DNA of 64,000 nt, taken from Desulfosarcina widdelii. GTDB lineage: Bacteria; Desulfobacterota; Desulfobacteria; Desulfobacterales; Desulfosarcinaceae. Made by a program: the position numbers and the translations under genes. Below, piece by piece: positions 1 to 7,780 of this stretch. The notes under the pieces are model-generated. The model worked only from the letters and a program-made list of their open reading frames with translations, did no database searches and was not told the DNA's origin. The stretch covers positions 1,984,001-2,048,000 of the forward strand of contig NZ_AP021875.1 of assembly GCF_009688965.1 (NCBI RefSeq). The letters are read 5' to 3'. The first letter of the stretch is position 1. Each line of letters begins with the position of its first letter.

Positions 1-225
1 CTCCTGGGCATACCACTTGGCCAAAGCCAACGATTCGATCACCGAACCGGTGAAGCGCGTGCTGTCCACCGGCAGAAAGAAGAACAGCAGGAAGCCGCCG
101 ACGATCCAGGCCAATGGTTTCCAGATCTCTTTCCAGTCGATCAGGCTGGGTTCCTCGGGTTCGACCGCGACATCCGAGGGTTGGACGTTGCTATTGGATG
201 AGGCCACGGATAGGGTTTCGCTCAT
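1..225 (-). CDS. ArsP/UPF0718-type permease, N-terminal part (runs off left edge)
   Basis: The first 75 codons of a minus-strand gene are visible. ATG is at 225-223 with an AGGAGC ribosome site about nine bases upstream. About 35 polar residues are followed by WKPLAW and a first membrane segment (IVGGFLLFFFLPV), then ALAKWYAQE. This head resembles the predicted permease family PF03773 (UPF0718/ArsP), whose members export organoarsenicals or act as metal/thiol-linked permeases, and which often sit beside ArsR genes. The upstream neighbour here is an ArsR gene, with a candidate operator between them. The family call is inferred from a short stretch plus context; the catalytic/transport core lies outside the window. 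Confidence 0.6.
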   Translation of the reverse strand, partial: MSETLSVASSNSNVQPSDVAVEPEEPSLIDWKEIWKPLAWIVGGFLLFFFLPVDSTRFTGSVIESLALAKWYAQE

Positions 226-294
226 GATACGTTGCTCCTGGATTTTTCCGGGTTCCTGCTGTCAGCAGGTGCCCAAGACGGTCATTGTTTTCTT

Positions 295-316
295 ATATCG
301 TGATTTATTCATATAA
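295..316. promoter_or_regulatory. Candidate ArsR operator in front of the permease gene
   Basis: ATATCG, ten bases, then ATATAA. A second element of the same length and design lies at 689-710 just before the arsR start codon; the two agree at about 14 of 22 positions. TTATAT/ATATAA also forms a 6-bp inverted repeat here. It lies between the arsR stop and the permease start, so it could repress the permease separately. Confidence 0.45.
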
Positions 317-331
317 AAGAGACAAAAAAAA

Positions 332-679
332 TCAGTTCCTGTTCAGGATCTGGAAGCGATCGATCCCCTCTATGCCGTCCATCAGTGTGCTGATCTCGTC
401 CGCATCGTTCAGCCAGTGGCGCAGATTTCCAAGAATCGACGCGGCGTAAGGGCTCTGTCGGCCGTCGGCCAGGGTGTAATTGACCCACAGTCCGTCCTTG
501 TGGGATGCGGCCAGCCCGGCATCCTCGAGAATCTTCAGGTGCTTGCTGGTTGTGGACTGGGCCGTGCCCAGGGCAGTCTGCAGTTCGCATACACACATGG
601 AGCGACGCTCCAGAATCTTGAGAATTTTTACCCGGGTGGGATCGGAAAGGGCCTTCATGACCCGGACAAACTCTTTCAT
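332..679 (-). CDS. ArsR/SmtB-family transcriptional repressor
   Basis: 115 residues, normal for ArsR-type winged-helix repressors. The helix-turn-helix covers roughly residues 10-85 (LSDPTRVKILKIL ... QSTTSKHLKILEDAGL). The helix after the first strand holds MCVCEL at residues 28-33, the CxC metalloid site of ArsR proteins, so As(III)/Sb(III) or a related thiophilic ligand is the probable inducer; a third cysteine is not evident. The start ATG (679) has a GGAGG site six bases upstream. It is transcribed toward the permease gene 106 bases downstream. Family membership is clear; the ligand is inferred from the cysteine pair. Confidence 0.9.
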   Translation of the reverse strand: MKEFVRVMKALSDPTRVKILKILERRSMCVCELQTALGTAQSTTSKHLKILEDAGLAASHKDGLWVNYTLADGRQSPYAASILGNLRHWLNDADEISTLMDGIEGIDRFQILNRN

Positions 680-688
680 ACAACCTCC

Positions 689-710
689 ATATCGCTTTTT
701 TGGAATATAT
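689..710. promoter_or_regulatory. Candidate ArsR autoregulatory operator
   Basis: ATATCG, ten bases, then ATATAT, ending ten bases before the arsR start codon. The arrangement matches the element at 295-316 (same total length, same ATATCG arm). The position between promoter and ribosome site is typical for autorepression by ArsR proteins. Confidence 0.45.
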
Positions 711-777
711 AGGCCTCACAGGCGGGATTGTCAACGGAAAAAAACATGAGGCCTGAAGCGATGCTGTTGATGCACGC

Positions 778-1305
778 TTACCGGTTGACCGGTCGATGGC
801 GGCAAATGGCCGGGACGATCCGCTTCGCAATGCGGCGCAGCGGCCGGAATTTGAAAAAGCGGATCAGGCGGCTGAAACCGCCCATGACCCGGCCGATCTC
901 TTTTTCGATGGAGGGCTCGACCCGGCAAAAGGAGATGATGCAGCGTTCCGGCCGCAGGTCGTCAGGAAAAAGGCAAGGCCCGACACCGTTTGCAAGAAAA
1001 ATGCAGTCGGAAGGGAAAAAGTCTTCGCTGGAGAGGCAGGCGGCAATGGCCGGTTCGAGCTGCGGCACCATGGCCAGAATGTAGACCAGATCCCACTCGG
1101 TGACGATATCGGCCGGGCGAATGTTGCGGCAACACAGCCCCTGGCACCGGTCCACGCACGCTTGCAGCAGGGGGACTGCCTTTTCGCTCAGGGCCTGCTC
1201 GGCGCGCCGGATTTCTTTGCAGATCTCCAGCAGCCTGGCCCGTTCATCGGCTTCCAGTCGGTCGATCTTCTTTTTGGCGGCCCTGAAGCTGTAGTCGAGT
1301 CCCAT
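778..1305 (-). CDS. Cysteine-rich protein, YkgJ-like putative metal-cluster protein
   Basis: 175 residues. Cysteines lie in two groups: C-x3-C-x3-CC at about residues 50-59 (ACVDRCQGLCCRN) and a second set in SDCIF...GPCLFP...PERCIISFC near residues 100-127. This spacing recalls the CxxCxxCC (YkgJ, PF03692) proteins proposed to bind Zn or an Fe-S cluster, but the match is loose. The N-terminal 45 residues are charged and helical; the C-terminus is rich in Arg/Lys. The start at 1305 has a GAGAA site. No enzymatic function is assigned. It is about 100 bp upstream of, and in the same direction as, arsR, but a promoter between them suggests a separate unit. Confidence 0.6.
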   Translation of the reverse strand: MGLDYSFRAAKKKIDRLEADERARLLEICKEIRRAEQALSEKAVPLLQACVDRCQGLCCRNIRPADIVTEWDLVYILAMVPQLEPAIAACLSSEDFFPSDCIFLANGVGPCLFPDDLRPERCIISFCRVEPSIEKEIGRVMGGFSRLIRFFKFRPLRRIAKRIVPAICRHRPVNR

Positions 1306-1612
1306 GGGGTTCTCTTTTTAAGGCGCAAAGCAAATACGCTAAACCAACTTCGCTTTACTTCCCCCTCACCCTGTCCCTCTCCCTAAGGGCGACGGAACGT
1401 TTTCACAACCTTGGTCAAGAAATGGGAAAATCCTCATTTTTCTACCAGTGCCCGGTCGAAACGGTAATGTCAATGCCGTTGAAAATGGGTAGCTGGAGGT
1501 TCAGGCCAAGGCCGCAGCGAGGTTGAAACCGGAGGCGTAGCAGCGCTACGTCGAGGATTTCAGCCGAGTGAGAACGCCGGCCTGGGCCGCCAGATGCCAA
1601 TTTTTATCGGCA
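1306..1612. repeat. Gene-free spacer with repeat-like palindromes
   Basis: 307 bases with no plausible gene. At 1363-1389 there is a CCCTC/CTCCC-type pyrimidine-rich motif (CCCTCACC...CTCTCCCTAAGGG) common in intergenic repeats of Gram-negative genomes. Around 1535-1552 lies a 6-bp hairpin CGTAGC-AGC-GCTACG inside a GC-rich stretch (about 1495-1600) that reads like an extragenic repeat. No second copy of this stretch was found in the window. Confidence 0.35.
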
Positions 1613-2779
1613 TTAGATGAAGCGTTTCATTATTTCGTCAATCATCTGGTCCACATTCTCCGGCCCGATGCCATACTGCCGGCAAAAGGCATCGACCTTG
1701 GCCCGCCGCTTCGGGCTTTCCAGGTCGGCCACCCGGCTGAAGATACCCAGGCGCCGCCCCACCTGGAACAGGCACTGGTCCTTGGGGTCCAGGGCCAGAA
1801 AGCCGTCCAGCACGGCCAGGATGCCCGGTTTGGCATCGGGCAGACGGCCTTGCACCTCTTCGAACAGGTTGAGGATGTGGTCGCTGACGATCATGCTTTC
1901 GATGCCGTCGAGGGTCTCGATAAACAGGCGGATCTCGCGGACCATTTCGAGATCGTTGAGTTTGATAAATTGTCCGGAACGCTGCAGCTCGGCCAGGGGG
2001 ATCCCGCCGGGGATGGCCAGGGTGCGCAGGCGGATGAAATCCGGCTTGATCTGGTTCAAGGCGTCGGCGGTTTCAAGGGCATGGTCGCGGGAAAGGTCGC
2101 GCCCCCCCAGGCCCGGCATGACGTATTCGGACAGTTCCATTCCGGCCTTTTTCGCCTTTCTGCCGGCTTTGATCTGGGTCGATTTGTCCACCCCTTTGCG
2201 CATCTGCTTGAGGACAGCATCCGAACCGGACTCCAGGCCGATGTGAATCCGGTTTAGGCCGGCTTCGCGCATCGCCTTTAAATGGTCATCGCTGATGCGG
2301 GCCACGGTGTGGGAGCGCGCGTAAGAGGTGATGCGCTCGACCCAGGAAAAACGGGATCGAATGTGGCGCAGAATTCGGATCAGGCTGTCGGGCCTGATGA
2401 CCAGACTGTTGGCGTCCTGGAGAAAAATGGAGGTCATGCCGCCGGCGAACCAGTTGAATGCCGCGGCAAACGCCTGCTGGTCGTGTTCGGCCAGGTTTTG
2501 AGCGTGCAATTCGATTTCCTGGTGGGAAATCCGCCCCTGCCCGTCGGCAAGCTTCCTCAGACGGTCCACATGGTGGTGGACGTCATCGATGTCTGCGATG
2601 ACATGGTCTTCGGGTCGAACGGAAAACCGCGTCCCTTTGTAAACTGGACAGAAGGCGCAGCGGTTCCAGGGACAGTTGCGGGTCACCCGGATCAGCAGGC
2701 TGCGCGCCTCGCTGGGCGGTCGTATGGGGCCCTGCTCGAAACCGTGGTAGCGCTCCCGTTTTTCGGTTTTCGGTGTCAT
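1613..2779 (-). CDS. Radical SAM protein with CX4CX2C cluster motif
   Basis: 388 residues from the chosen start. The motif NCPWNRCAFC near residues 37-46 gives C-x4-C-x2-C in place of the classical C-x3-C-x2-C and should hold the [4Fe-4S] cluster that cleaves S-adenosylmethionine. Further along, GGMTSIFLQDANSLV and GLESGSDAVLKQMRKG resemble the SAM-binding strands of the Elp3/HemN-like group. A longer reading frame to 2860 exists, but AGGAG at about 2795-2790 is correctly spaced only for the ATG at 2779 (MTPKTEKRERY). The substrate is unknown. It is divergent from mltG, separated by a 175-bp promoter region. Confidence 0.8.
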   Translation of the reverse strand: MTPKTEKRERYHGFEQGPIRPPSEARSLLIRVTRNCPWNRCAFCPVYKGTRFSVRPEDHVIADIDDVHHHVDRLRKLADGQGRISHQEIELHAQNLAEHDQQAFAAAFNWFAGGMTSIFLQDANSLVIRPDSLIRILRHIRSRFSWVERITSYARSHTVARISDDHLKAMREAGLNRIHIGLESGSDAVLKQMRKGVDKSTQIKAGRKAKKAGMELSEYVMPGLGGRDLSRDHALETADALNQIKPDFIRLRTLAIPGGIPLAELQRSGQFIKLNDLEMVREIRLFIETLDGIESMIVSDHILNLFEEVQGRLPDAKPGILAVLDGFLALDPKDQCLFQVGRRLGIFSRVADLESPKRRAKVDAFCRQYGIGPENVDQMIDEIMKRFI

Positions 2780-2885
2780 AACGATCATTCTCCTGTACCA
2801 TAGCGATGCGTTTTCCTGTATACCTTGCCATCCAATAAAATGGAACTCCATTGCCATCATGTCAAAGATTGACCTTCATTCTCCT

Positions 2886-2915
2886 TTGACAACCATCGAC
2901 AGCATGCCTTATGGT
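2886..2915 (+). promoter_or_regulatory. Candidate sigma-70 promoter for mltG-cobO
   Basis: TTGACA at 2886-2891, 18-bp spacer, TATGGT at 2910-2915, about 40 bases before the mltG start codon. Confidence 0.45.
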
Positions 2916-2954
2916 AGCTTTTTTGGAATGATGACCCATAGGAAGTGTTGGTGA

Positions 2955-3971
2955 ATGTTCAGAAAACTGCTTTTTATCCTTTTTGCCCTGGTCTTTGTGG
3001 CCATCTGCACAGCCGGGCTGTTCTACATGCACCTGATGTCCTGGGCGGATCGGCCGGCGCAAACAAATGCCGCGGAAAAGCTGTTTACCGTCGCTCCGGG
3101 ACAGGGGTTGGGAAAAACCGCTGATGCGCTGCGACAGGAAGGGCTCGTTTCCGACGCCCTGCGTTTCACCATCCTGGCCCGACTCAACAAGCAGGACAAA
3201 CAGATCAAGGCCGGAGAGTACATCTTCTCGCCTGCCATGACACCCAACGAGATCCTGGGCCAGATGGTGGAAGGCAGGGTTCACCTGTACCGGGTCACCA
3301 TCCCGGAAGGGTTCAACATGGTTCAGATCGCGGCCACGGTGGCCGCAGCCGGCCTTTCTACGGAAGCGGACTTTCTGAAGACGGCCCGCGATCCGAAAAC
3401 GGCCGAATCGCTGAATATCCAGGCCAAAACCGTTGAGGGCTACCTGTTCCCCGACACCTACTATTTTCCCCGGGGATTGGACAGCGCCACCATCATCGCC
3501 ACCATGGTCAAGCAGTTCGAAGCCGCTTTCCGGCCCGAATGGCGCCAGCGGGCCGAGGCATTGGGACTGAGCGTTCACGAAGTGGTCACCCTGGCCTCGA
3601 TCATCGAAAAAGAGACCGGCGCTCCCGAAGAGCGCCCCCTGATCGCCTCGGTGTTTCACAATCGCTTGAAAAAGGGCATGCGCCTGGAGACCGACCCCAC
3701 CGTGATTTACGGCATCCCCGATTTTGACGGCAACATCAAGCGGCGGCATCTGGAAACCTACACGCCGTACAACACATACAAAATAAAGGGACTGCCCCCC
3801 GGCCCCATTGCCAGCCCGGGTACTCTGGCCATCGAAGCAGCCCTCTATCCGGCCCAGTCGGACTACCTCTACTTCGTTTCGAAAAAAGACGGCACCCATC
3901 ACTTCTCGAAAACGCACCAAGAACACAAAGCTGCCGTGAGAAAATACCAGTTGCGGAGGAAAAAGCGCTGA
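2955..3971 (+). CDS. mltG: Endolytic murein transglycosylase MltG
   Basis: 338 residues, usual length. It cleaves nascent peptidoglycan strands at the inner membrane and is thought to set glycan length. One N-terminal membrane segment (residues 5-27) is followed by a LysM-like region (about 45-110) and the YceG catalytic domain. The motif LASIIEKETG carries Glu218 in the same numbered position as the catalytic Glu218 of the E. coli enzyme, followed by SVFHNRL and METDP-like MRLETDPTVIYG. The start has GGAAG nine bases upstream. cobO begins two bases after its stop, so mltG and the corrinoid gene share a transcript although their functions are unrelated. Confidence 0.95.
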   Translation: MFRKLLFILFALVFVAICTAGLFYMHLMSWADRPAQTNAAEKLFTVAPGQGLGKTADALRQEGLVSDALRFTILARLNKQDKQIKAGEYIFSPAMTPNEILGQMVEGRVHLYRVTIPEGFNMVQIAATVAAAGLSTEADFLKTARDPKTAESLNIQAKTVEGYLFPDTYYFPRGLDSATIIATMVKQFEAAFRPEWRQRAEALGLSVHEVVTLASIIEKETGAPEERPLIASVFHNRLKKGMRLETDPTVIYGIPDFDGNIKRRHLETYTPYNTYKIKGLPPGPIASPGTLAIEAALYPAQSDYLYFVSKKDGTHHFSKTHQEHKAAVRKYQLRRKKR

Positions 3972-3973
3972 TC

Positions 3974-4489
3974 ATGAAAGGCTACGTTCAAATCTACACC
4001 GGCGACGGTAAGGGCAAAACCACCGCCTCGTTAGGACTGGCCCTGCGGGCGGCCGGTGCCGGCCTCAGGGTTTACATCGCCCAGTTCATCAAATCCGGCG
4101 ACTACAGCGAAATCAAGGCCCTGGCCCGCTTTGCGGAGACGATCACCATTGAGCAGTTCGGCCGGGGCCGGTTTATCAAAGGGAAGCCTGCACCGGAAGA
4201 TGTGGCCGCCGCCCGAAAAGGACTGCAGGCGATCCGCAGCGCCCTGGATTCTGGTGATTACCAGGTGGTGATCATGGAAGAAGGCAATGTGGCCGCCGCC
4301 TGCGGCTTGTTTGCCGTCGATGAGATCCTGGATATCATGGCCGGAAAACCGGAAAATGTGGAACTGGTGATCACCGGCCGCAACGCCGATCCCCGCGTCA
4401 TCGAAAAGGCCGATCTGGTCACCGAGATGAAAGCCGTCAAACATTATTATGAGGCTGGGGTGCCGGCACGGGTCGGGATAGAAAAATAA
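3974..4489 (+). CDS. cobO: Cob(I)yrinic acid a,c-diamide adenosyltransferase
   Basis: 171 residues. It transfers the 5'-deoxyadenosyl group of ATP to the cobalt of reduced corrinoids, making the adenosylated forms needed by later steps. The P-loop GDGKGKTT lies at residues 10-17, typical of the CobA/CobO/BtuR family (not the PduO or EutT types). VVIMEEGNVAAACGLF and ELVITGRNADPRVIEKADLVTEMK match the family's conserved C-terminal half. It is two bases behind mltG and is the first cobamide gene of the cluster. Called cobO rather than btuR because it lies with de novo genes; the activities are equivalent. Confidence 0.93.
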   Translation: MKGYVQIYTGDGKGKTTASLGLALRAAGAGLRVYIAQFIKSGDYSEIKALARFAETITIEQFGRGRFIKGKPAPEDVAAARKGLQAIRSALDSGDYQVVIMEEGNVAAACGLFAVDEILDIMAGKPENVELVITGRNADPRVIEKADLVTEMKAVKHYYEAGVPARVGIEK

Positions 4490-4597
4490 TAAGCGTTCAC
4501 AGGGTGCCGCAGATGTGAGGCGCCGGGCACGCAGACGGTTTGGTCAACCATATCAGTGCCCGGGAAAAAAGCAGATGCGGTACCCTGTGAACGCTTA
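4490..4597. repeat. Large imperfect cruciform between cobO and cobQ
   Basis: Arms 4490-4511 and 4576-4597 are 22-base inverted repeats with one mismatch (TAAGCGTTCACAGGGT...). A second nested stem, CCGGGCAC/GTGCCCGG, lies at about 4523-4530 and 4556-4563, and GGTT/AACC pairs in the centre. The left arm starts directly after the cobO stop codon. No T-run follows, so it is not an ordinary intrinsic terminator, and no B12-box like that of cobalamin riboswitches is visible. It may be a mobile palindromic repeat or an RNA processing site. Confidence 0.7.
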
Positions 4598-4662
4598 CAG
4601 GTTAGGCAGTTGCAGCACATTTGGCATTTCAATCCCGTGAACGCATACGAAAAATAGATACC

Positions 4663-6189
4663 ATGCACTTGGACTCACCCGGTAACAATCAGAATTATAC
4701 AGCCCCCTGCCTCGCCGTCTTCGGCACCGGATCGGATGTAGGCAAAAGCGTCATCGGCGCAGCCCTGTGCCGGGTGTTCGCCGACCGGGGTGTACGGGTG
4801 GCGCCTTATAAAGCCCAGAACATGTCCAACAACTCCGGTGTCACGCCCGAAGGGCTGGAGATGGGCCGGGCCCAGATCGTCCAGGCCGAGGCGGCCGGCA
4901 TCGCCCCCCACGTGGACATGAACCCCATCCTGCTCAAACCCACCAGCGACGTGGGTTCCCAGGTGGTGCTCCTGGGCGAGGCCATCGGCAACCAGACGGC
5001 CATGGCCTACCACCGGGAAAAGACCCGTCTGGTTCAAGCCGCCAACGCGGCCCTGGATCGGCTGCGCCGACGATACGACCTGATCGTCATGGAAGGCGCC
5101 GGCTCCTGCGCGGAAGTCAATCTCATGGACCACGACATCGTCAATTTCTCCGTGGCGGAACACGCCGACGCACCGGTGATACTGGTGGGAGACATCCACC
5201 GCGGCGGAATTTTCGCGCAACTGGTCGGCACCCTGGAATGCCTGCCCCGAAACTATCGAGACCGGGTGGCCGGATTCATCGTCAACCGCTTCCGGGGCGA
5301 TCAACGGCTGTTCGCCGACGGCGTTTCCTGGATCGAAGAGAAAACCGGCCGGCCGGTTTTCGGGGTGCTGCCCTGGTACGATCACATCCGCATCGATCCG
5401 GAAGATTCGGTGGTCATCGAACGTCCTCGCTCGGTCTCCCCCGATAGGGACGGAAAACCGGCCGTGGCCGTCATCCGCATTCCCCACATCTCCAATTTCA
5501 GCGATTTCGACCCGTTGGCGGACATTAATGGCCTGCAGCTTCATTTTTTGGAGACACCCCAGGATCTATCGGCCTTTGCGGCTGTGATCCTGCCCGGATC
5601 CAAAAACACCCGCTTTGATTTGAACTGGTTGAAAACCAGTGGATGGCAGTCCCGCCTGGACGCCTTCTATGCCGAAGGCGGCCACGTTACCGGGATTTGC
5701 GGCGGCTATCAGATGATGGGAACAAGGGTTCATGATCCCGACGGTCTGGAAGGTCCGCCGGGCGAGACTCCCGGGCTCGGTCTGCTACCTGTGGAAACCG
5801 TCCTCCAGGCGCCTAAGACCACAACGCTGACCCGCTTTTCCTGGGACGGCATCGAAGGCACCGGCTATGAAATTCACATGGGCCAAACCCGCCGGCAAAA
5901 AGGGCGGGACCTGCTGTGCATCGCCGAGCGCAACGGAAAGGCGGTGGATGACGCCGACGGTTGCCTGACGGACGACCGGCGGGCCATGGGTACCTATGTC
6001 CACGGCCTGTTCGACACACCGGATCTGATCCGCCGGTGGCTTGAGGCAGTGGGCCTGAAAGGCATCGATGTACCGGCCACCGGTGGACTGGCCGCCAAAC
6101 AGGAGCAGTATACCCTGCTGGCCGAGCATTTTCGGCGGCATATCGATGTGGATCGGATTGCTGCGCTTATGGGTATCGATTGGGCGTAA
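4663..6189 (+). CDS. cobQ: Cobyric acid synthase (adenosylcobyrate amidase)
   Basis: 508 residues from ATG 4663. It amidates the b, d, e and g carboxylates of adenosylcobyrinic acid a,c-diamide using glutamine and ATP. The N-terminal dethiobiotin-synthetase-like ATPase domain begins FGTGSDVGKSV and continues APYKAQNMSNNSG; the C-terminal class I glutamine amidotransferase domain has the nucleophile in GICGGYQMMG. A longer frame opens with TTG at 4621, but the ATG fits the family N-terminus. No strong Shine-Dalgarno is visible before either. The preceding cruciform may affect its translation or expression. Confidence 0.95.
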   Translation: MHLDSPGNNQNYTAPCLAVFGTGSDVGKSVIGAALCRVFADRGVRVAPYKAQNMSNNSGVTPEGLEMGRAQIVQAEAAGIAPHVDMNPILLKPTSDVGSQVVLLGEAIGNQTAMAYHREKTRLVQAANAALDRLRRRYDLIVMEGAGSCAEVNLMDHDIVNFSVAEHADAPVILVGDIHRGGIFAQLVGTLECLPRNYRDRVAGFIVNRFRGDQRLFADGVSWIEEKTGRPVFGVLPWYDHIRIDPEDSVVIERPRSVSPDRDGKPAVAVIRIPHISNFSDFDPLADINGLQLHFLETPQDLSAFAAVILPGSKNTRFDLNWLKTSGWQSRLDAFYAEGGHVTGICGGYQMMGTRVHDPDGLEGPPGETPGLGLLPVETVLQAPKTTTLTRFSWDGIEGTGYEIHMGQTRRQKGRDLLCIAERNGKAVDDADGCLTDDRRAMGTYVHGLFDTPDLIRRWLEAVGLKGIDVPATGGLAAKQEQYTLLAEHFRRHIDVDRIAALMGIDWA

Positions 6190-6221
6190 ATACCAATACC
6201 GACTTCGATGAAACCGCAAAA

Positions 6222-6286
6222 CGTGGAAGCGGCGTCCTCCCCGCGATATGTTCCGGCCCCATCGCTGCGGGGACGCCGCTCCTACG
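6222..6286. repeat. GC-rich extragenic palindrome (GTAGGAGCGGC type)
   Basis: Imperfect inverted repeat after cobQ: left arm about 6222-6246 (GGAAGCGGCGTCC...CGCGAT), right arm 6261-6286 (ATCGCTGCGGGGACGCCGC...). Reading the minus strand it starts CGTAGGAGCGGCGTCC, a form common among bacterial extragenic palindromes. Confidence 0.55.
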
Positions 6287-6318
6287 ACGCATTGGAGTAC
6301 TTTGCATCAGTTAAAGTT

Positions 6319-6416
6319 GATGGACTTGTAAAAAGGGCCAGACTCGTCATACCGGACTTGATCCGGTATCCAGGACATATTTACAAGACTGGATTCCGGC
6401 CTCCGCCGGAATGACG
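6319..6416. repeat. Second extragenic inverted repeat before cobU
   Basis: CGTCATACCGG at 6345-6355 pairs with CCGGAATGACG at 6406-6416 (one mismatch), with nested GGACTTGTAAA/TTTACAAG arms. The left boundary GATGGACTTGTAAAAAGG resembles the end of the repeat family at 50.5, 52.4 and 54.7 kb (GACGGATTCGTAAAAAGG). The 75 bases between it and cobU are AT-rich and show nothing further. Confidence 0.5.
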
Positions 6417-6491
6417 AAAAAATGGGACTTGATACCTATTACGAAACCATCAAAGTTCAATATTCAAAAGGCGAGTTTTAAATCAATTGCA

Positions 6492-7055
6492 ATGATCAAA
6501 TCTAAAATCTCTAACAATTCTAAAATTCTCATCCTCGGCGGCTGCCGCAGCGGCAAAAGTTCTCAAGCCCTGCAACTGGCCGAGAACATGGGGCCGCGCC
6601 GTATCTTCGTGGCGACCTGCGTGCCCCATGACAAGGAGATGCAGCGCCGGGTGGACCTTCATCGGCATGAACGCGGTGACAGTTGGACCACCCGGGAAGT
6701 TCCCCTGGATCTGGCCGGTACCATCCGCAAGACCGGATCGTCGGCCGATGTGATGCTGGTGGACTGCCTGACCCTGTGGTTGAGCAACCTGCTCATGGAA
6801 AACGATGATGAGGCCCGAATAAAAGAATCGATCCGCGACCTGGCCCAAGCCGTGGGTTCGGCGGCCTGCGGGGTGATCCTGGTTTCCAACGAGGTGGGTG
6901 CCGGCATCGTTCCCGAAAACCGGCTGGCCAGGCACTACCGGGATCTGGCCGGATGGACCAATCAGGCCATGGCCGCCGTATGCGACCGGGTGGTGTGGAC
7001 CGTAGCCGGTATTCCCGTGACCATCAAGCCTTCTCCTCAGGAGTGCGCCCCATGA
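6492..7055 (+). CDS. cobU: Adenosylcobinamide kinase / adenosylcobinamide-phosphate guanylyltransferase
   Basis: 187 residues from ATG 6492. It phosphorylates adenosylcobinamide and then attaches GMP, giving the activated AdoCbi-GDP for nucleotide-loop assembly. The P-loop GGCRSGKSS is near residues 16-24, the region RRVDLHRHERGDSWTTREVP contains the histidine that carries GMP in this family, and VDCLTLWLSNLL and SNEVGAGIVPENRLAR are diagnostic. A frame extends to 6411 but runs back into an extragenic repeat, so the shorter start is preferred; its ribosome site is weak. Stop and cobS start overlap as ATGA. Confidence 0.93.
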   Translation: MIKSKISNNSKILILGGCRSGKSSQALQLAENMGPRRIFVATCVPHDKEMQRRVDLHRHERGDSWTTREVPLDLAGTIRKTGSSADVMLVDCLTLWLSNLLMENDDEARIKESIRDLAQAVGSAACGVILVSNEVGAGIVPENRLARHYRDLAGWTNQAMAAVCDRVVWTVAGIPVTIKPSPQECAP

Positions 7056-7780
7056 ATGCGCTGATCGCCTCGCTCCAGTTCATCAGCGCCCTTCCGTTGG
7101 GAAGACCGCGCCCCTTCGATCCAAAGGGCATCATCGCCGCCTTCCCCCTGGCCGGTCTGGCCATCGGCCTGGTGCTGGCCATCTGCGACCGAATCTTCGT
7201 TGCCTTCTGGGCGCCACCGGTGGCCGGCGTTCTGGACACGGTGCTGCTGGCCGCCGTCACCGGGGCCTTGCACCTGGACGGGCTGGCCGACATGGCCGAC
7301 GGTCTTTACGGACGCCGCGAACGCGAAAAAGCCCTGGCCATTATGAAGGACAGCCGGGTGGGTGCCATGGGGCTGGTGGCCGTTGCCTGTGTTCTGCTGA
7401 CCAAGAGCGCGGCGCTGGGCCATGTGGATCACGCCCGCTTCCTGGCCTTGGTCCTGGTCCCGGCATACGCGCGCTCGGCAATGATTTTCGGCATCCATTT
7501 TCTGCCCTACGCCCGGGGTAGGGAGGGTACCGGCAGCCCCTTTTTCGAAACGCCCTTGGCGGCCAGGGATTTCATCTTCGTCGCCGTGCCGGTGGTGCTC
7601 TCCCTGTTTCTCGGGTGGCGCGGCCTGCTGCTCAACCTGGTTTTCGTCCTGGGTACGGCCGGTCTGATCATCCTGTACCGCCGCAAACTCGGCGGCATCA
7701 CCGGCGACCTGCTCGGCGCCATGACCGAGGTTCTGGAAGCCGCTCTCTTCCTGGCGGTGTGTGTGAGAGGAGCCCCATGA
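7052..7780 (+). CDS. cobS: Adenosylcobinamide-GDP ribazoletransferase (cobalamin synthase)
   Basis: 242 residues, polytopic membrane protein. It joins AdoCbi-GDP to alpha-ribazole (phosphate), the last step of cobamide nucleotide-loop assembly. The motif LHLDGLADMADGLYGRR carries the conserved acidic residues that bind Mg and the diphosphate; about six to seven hydrophobic segments are seen. Start 7052 lies in the ATGA overlap with cobU behind a CAGGAG site; the stop again overlaps the next start by ATGA, implying translational coupling through cobU-cobS-cobD. Confidence 0.93.
   Translation: MNALIASLQFISALPLGRPRPFDPKGIIAAFPLAGLAIGLVLAICDRIFVAFWAPPVAGVLDTVLLAAVTGALHLDGLADMADGLYGRREREKALAIMKDSRVGAMGLVAVACVLLTKSAALGHVDHARFLALVLVPAYARSAMIFGIHFLPYARGREGTGSPFFETPLAARDFIFVAVPVVLSLFLGWRGLLLNLVFVLGTAGLIILYRRKLGGITGDLLGAMTEVLEAALFLAVCVRGAP

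Noticed and set aside
17-316. A 99-codon plus-strand frame at the left edge
   Set aside because: It lies opposite the permease start and ArsR operator; no ribosome site or recognisable motif.
4621-4662. TTG start for cobQ 14 codons upstream
   Set aside because: The extra residues do not resemble CobQ N-termini; the ATG at 4663 fits.
4490-4662. Cobalamin riboswitch before cobQ
   Set aside because: Strong inverted repeats are present but no B12-box or the long conserved core; treated as a repeat.
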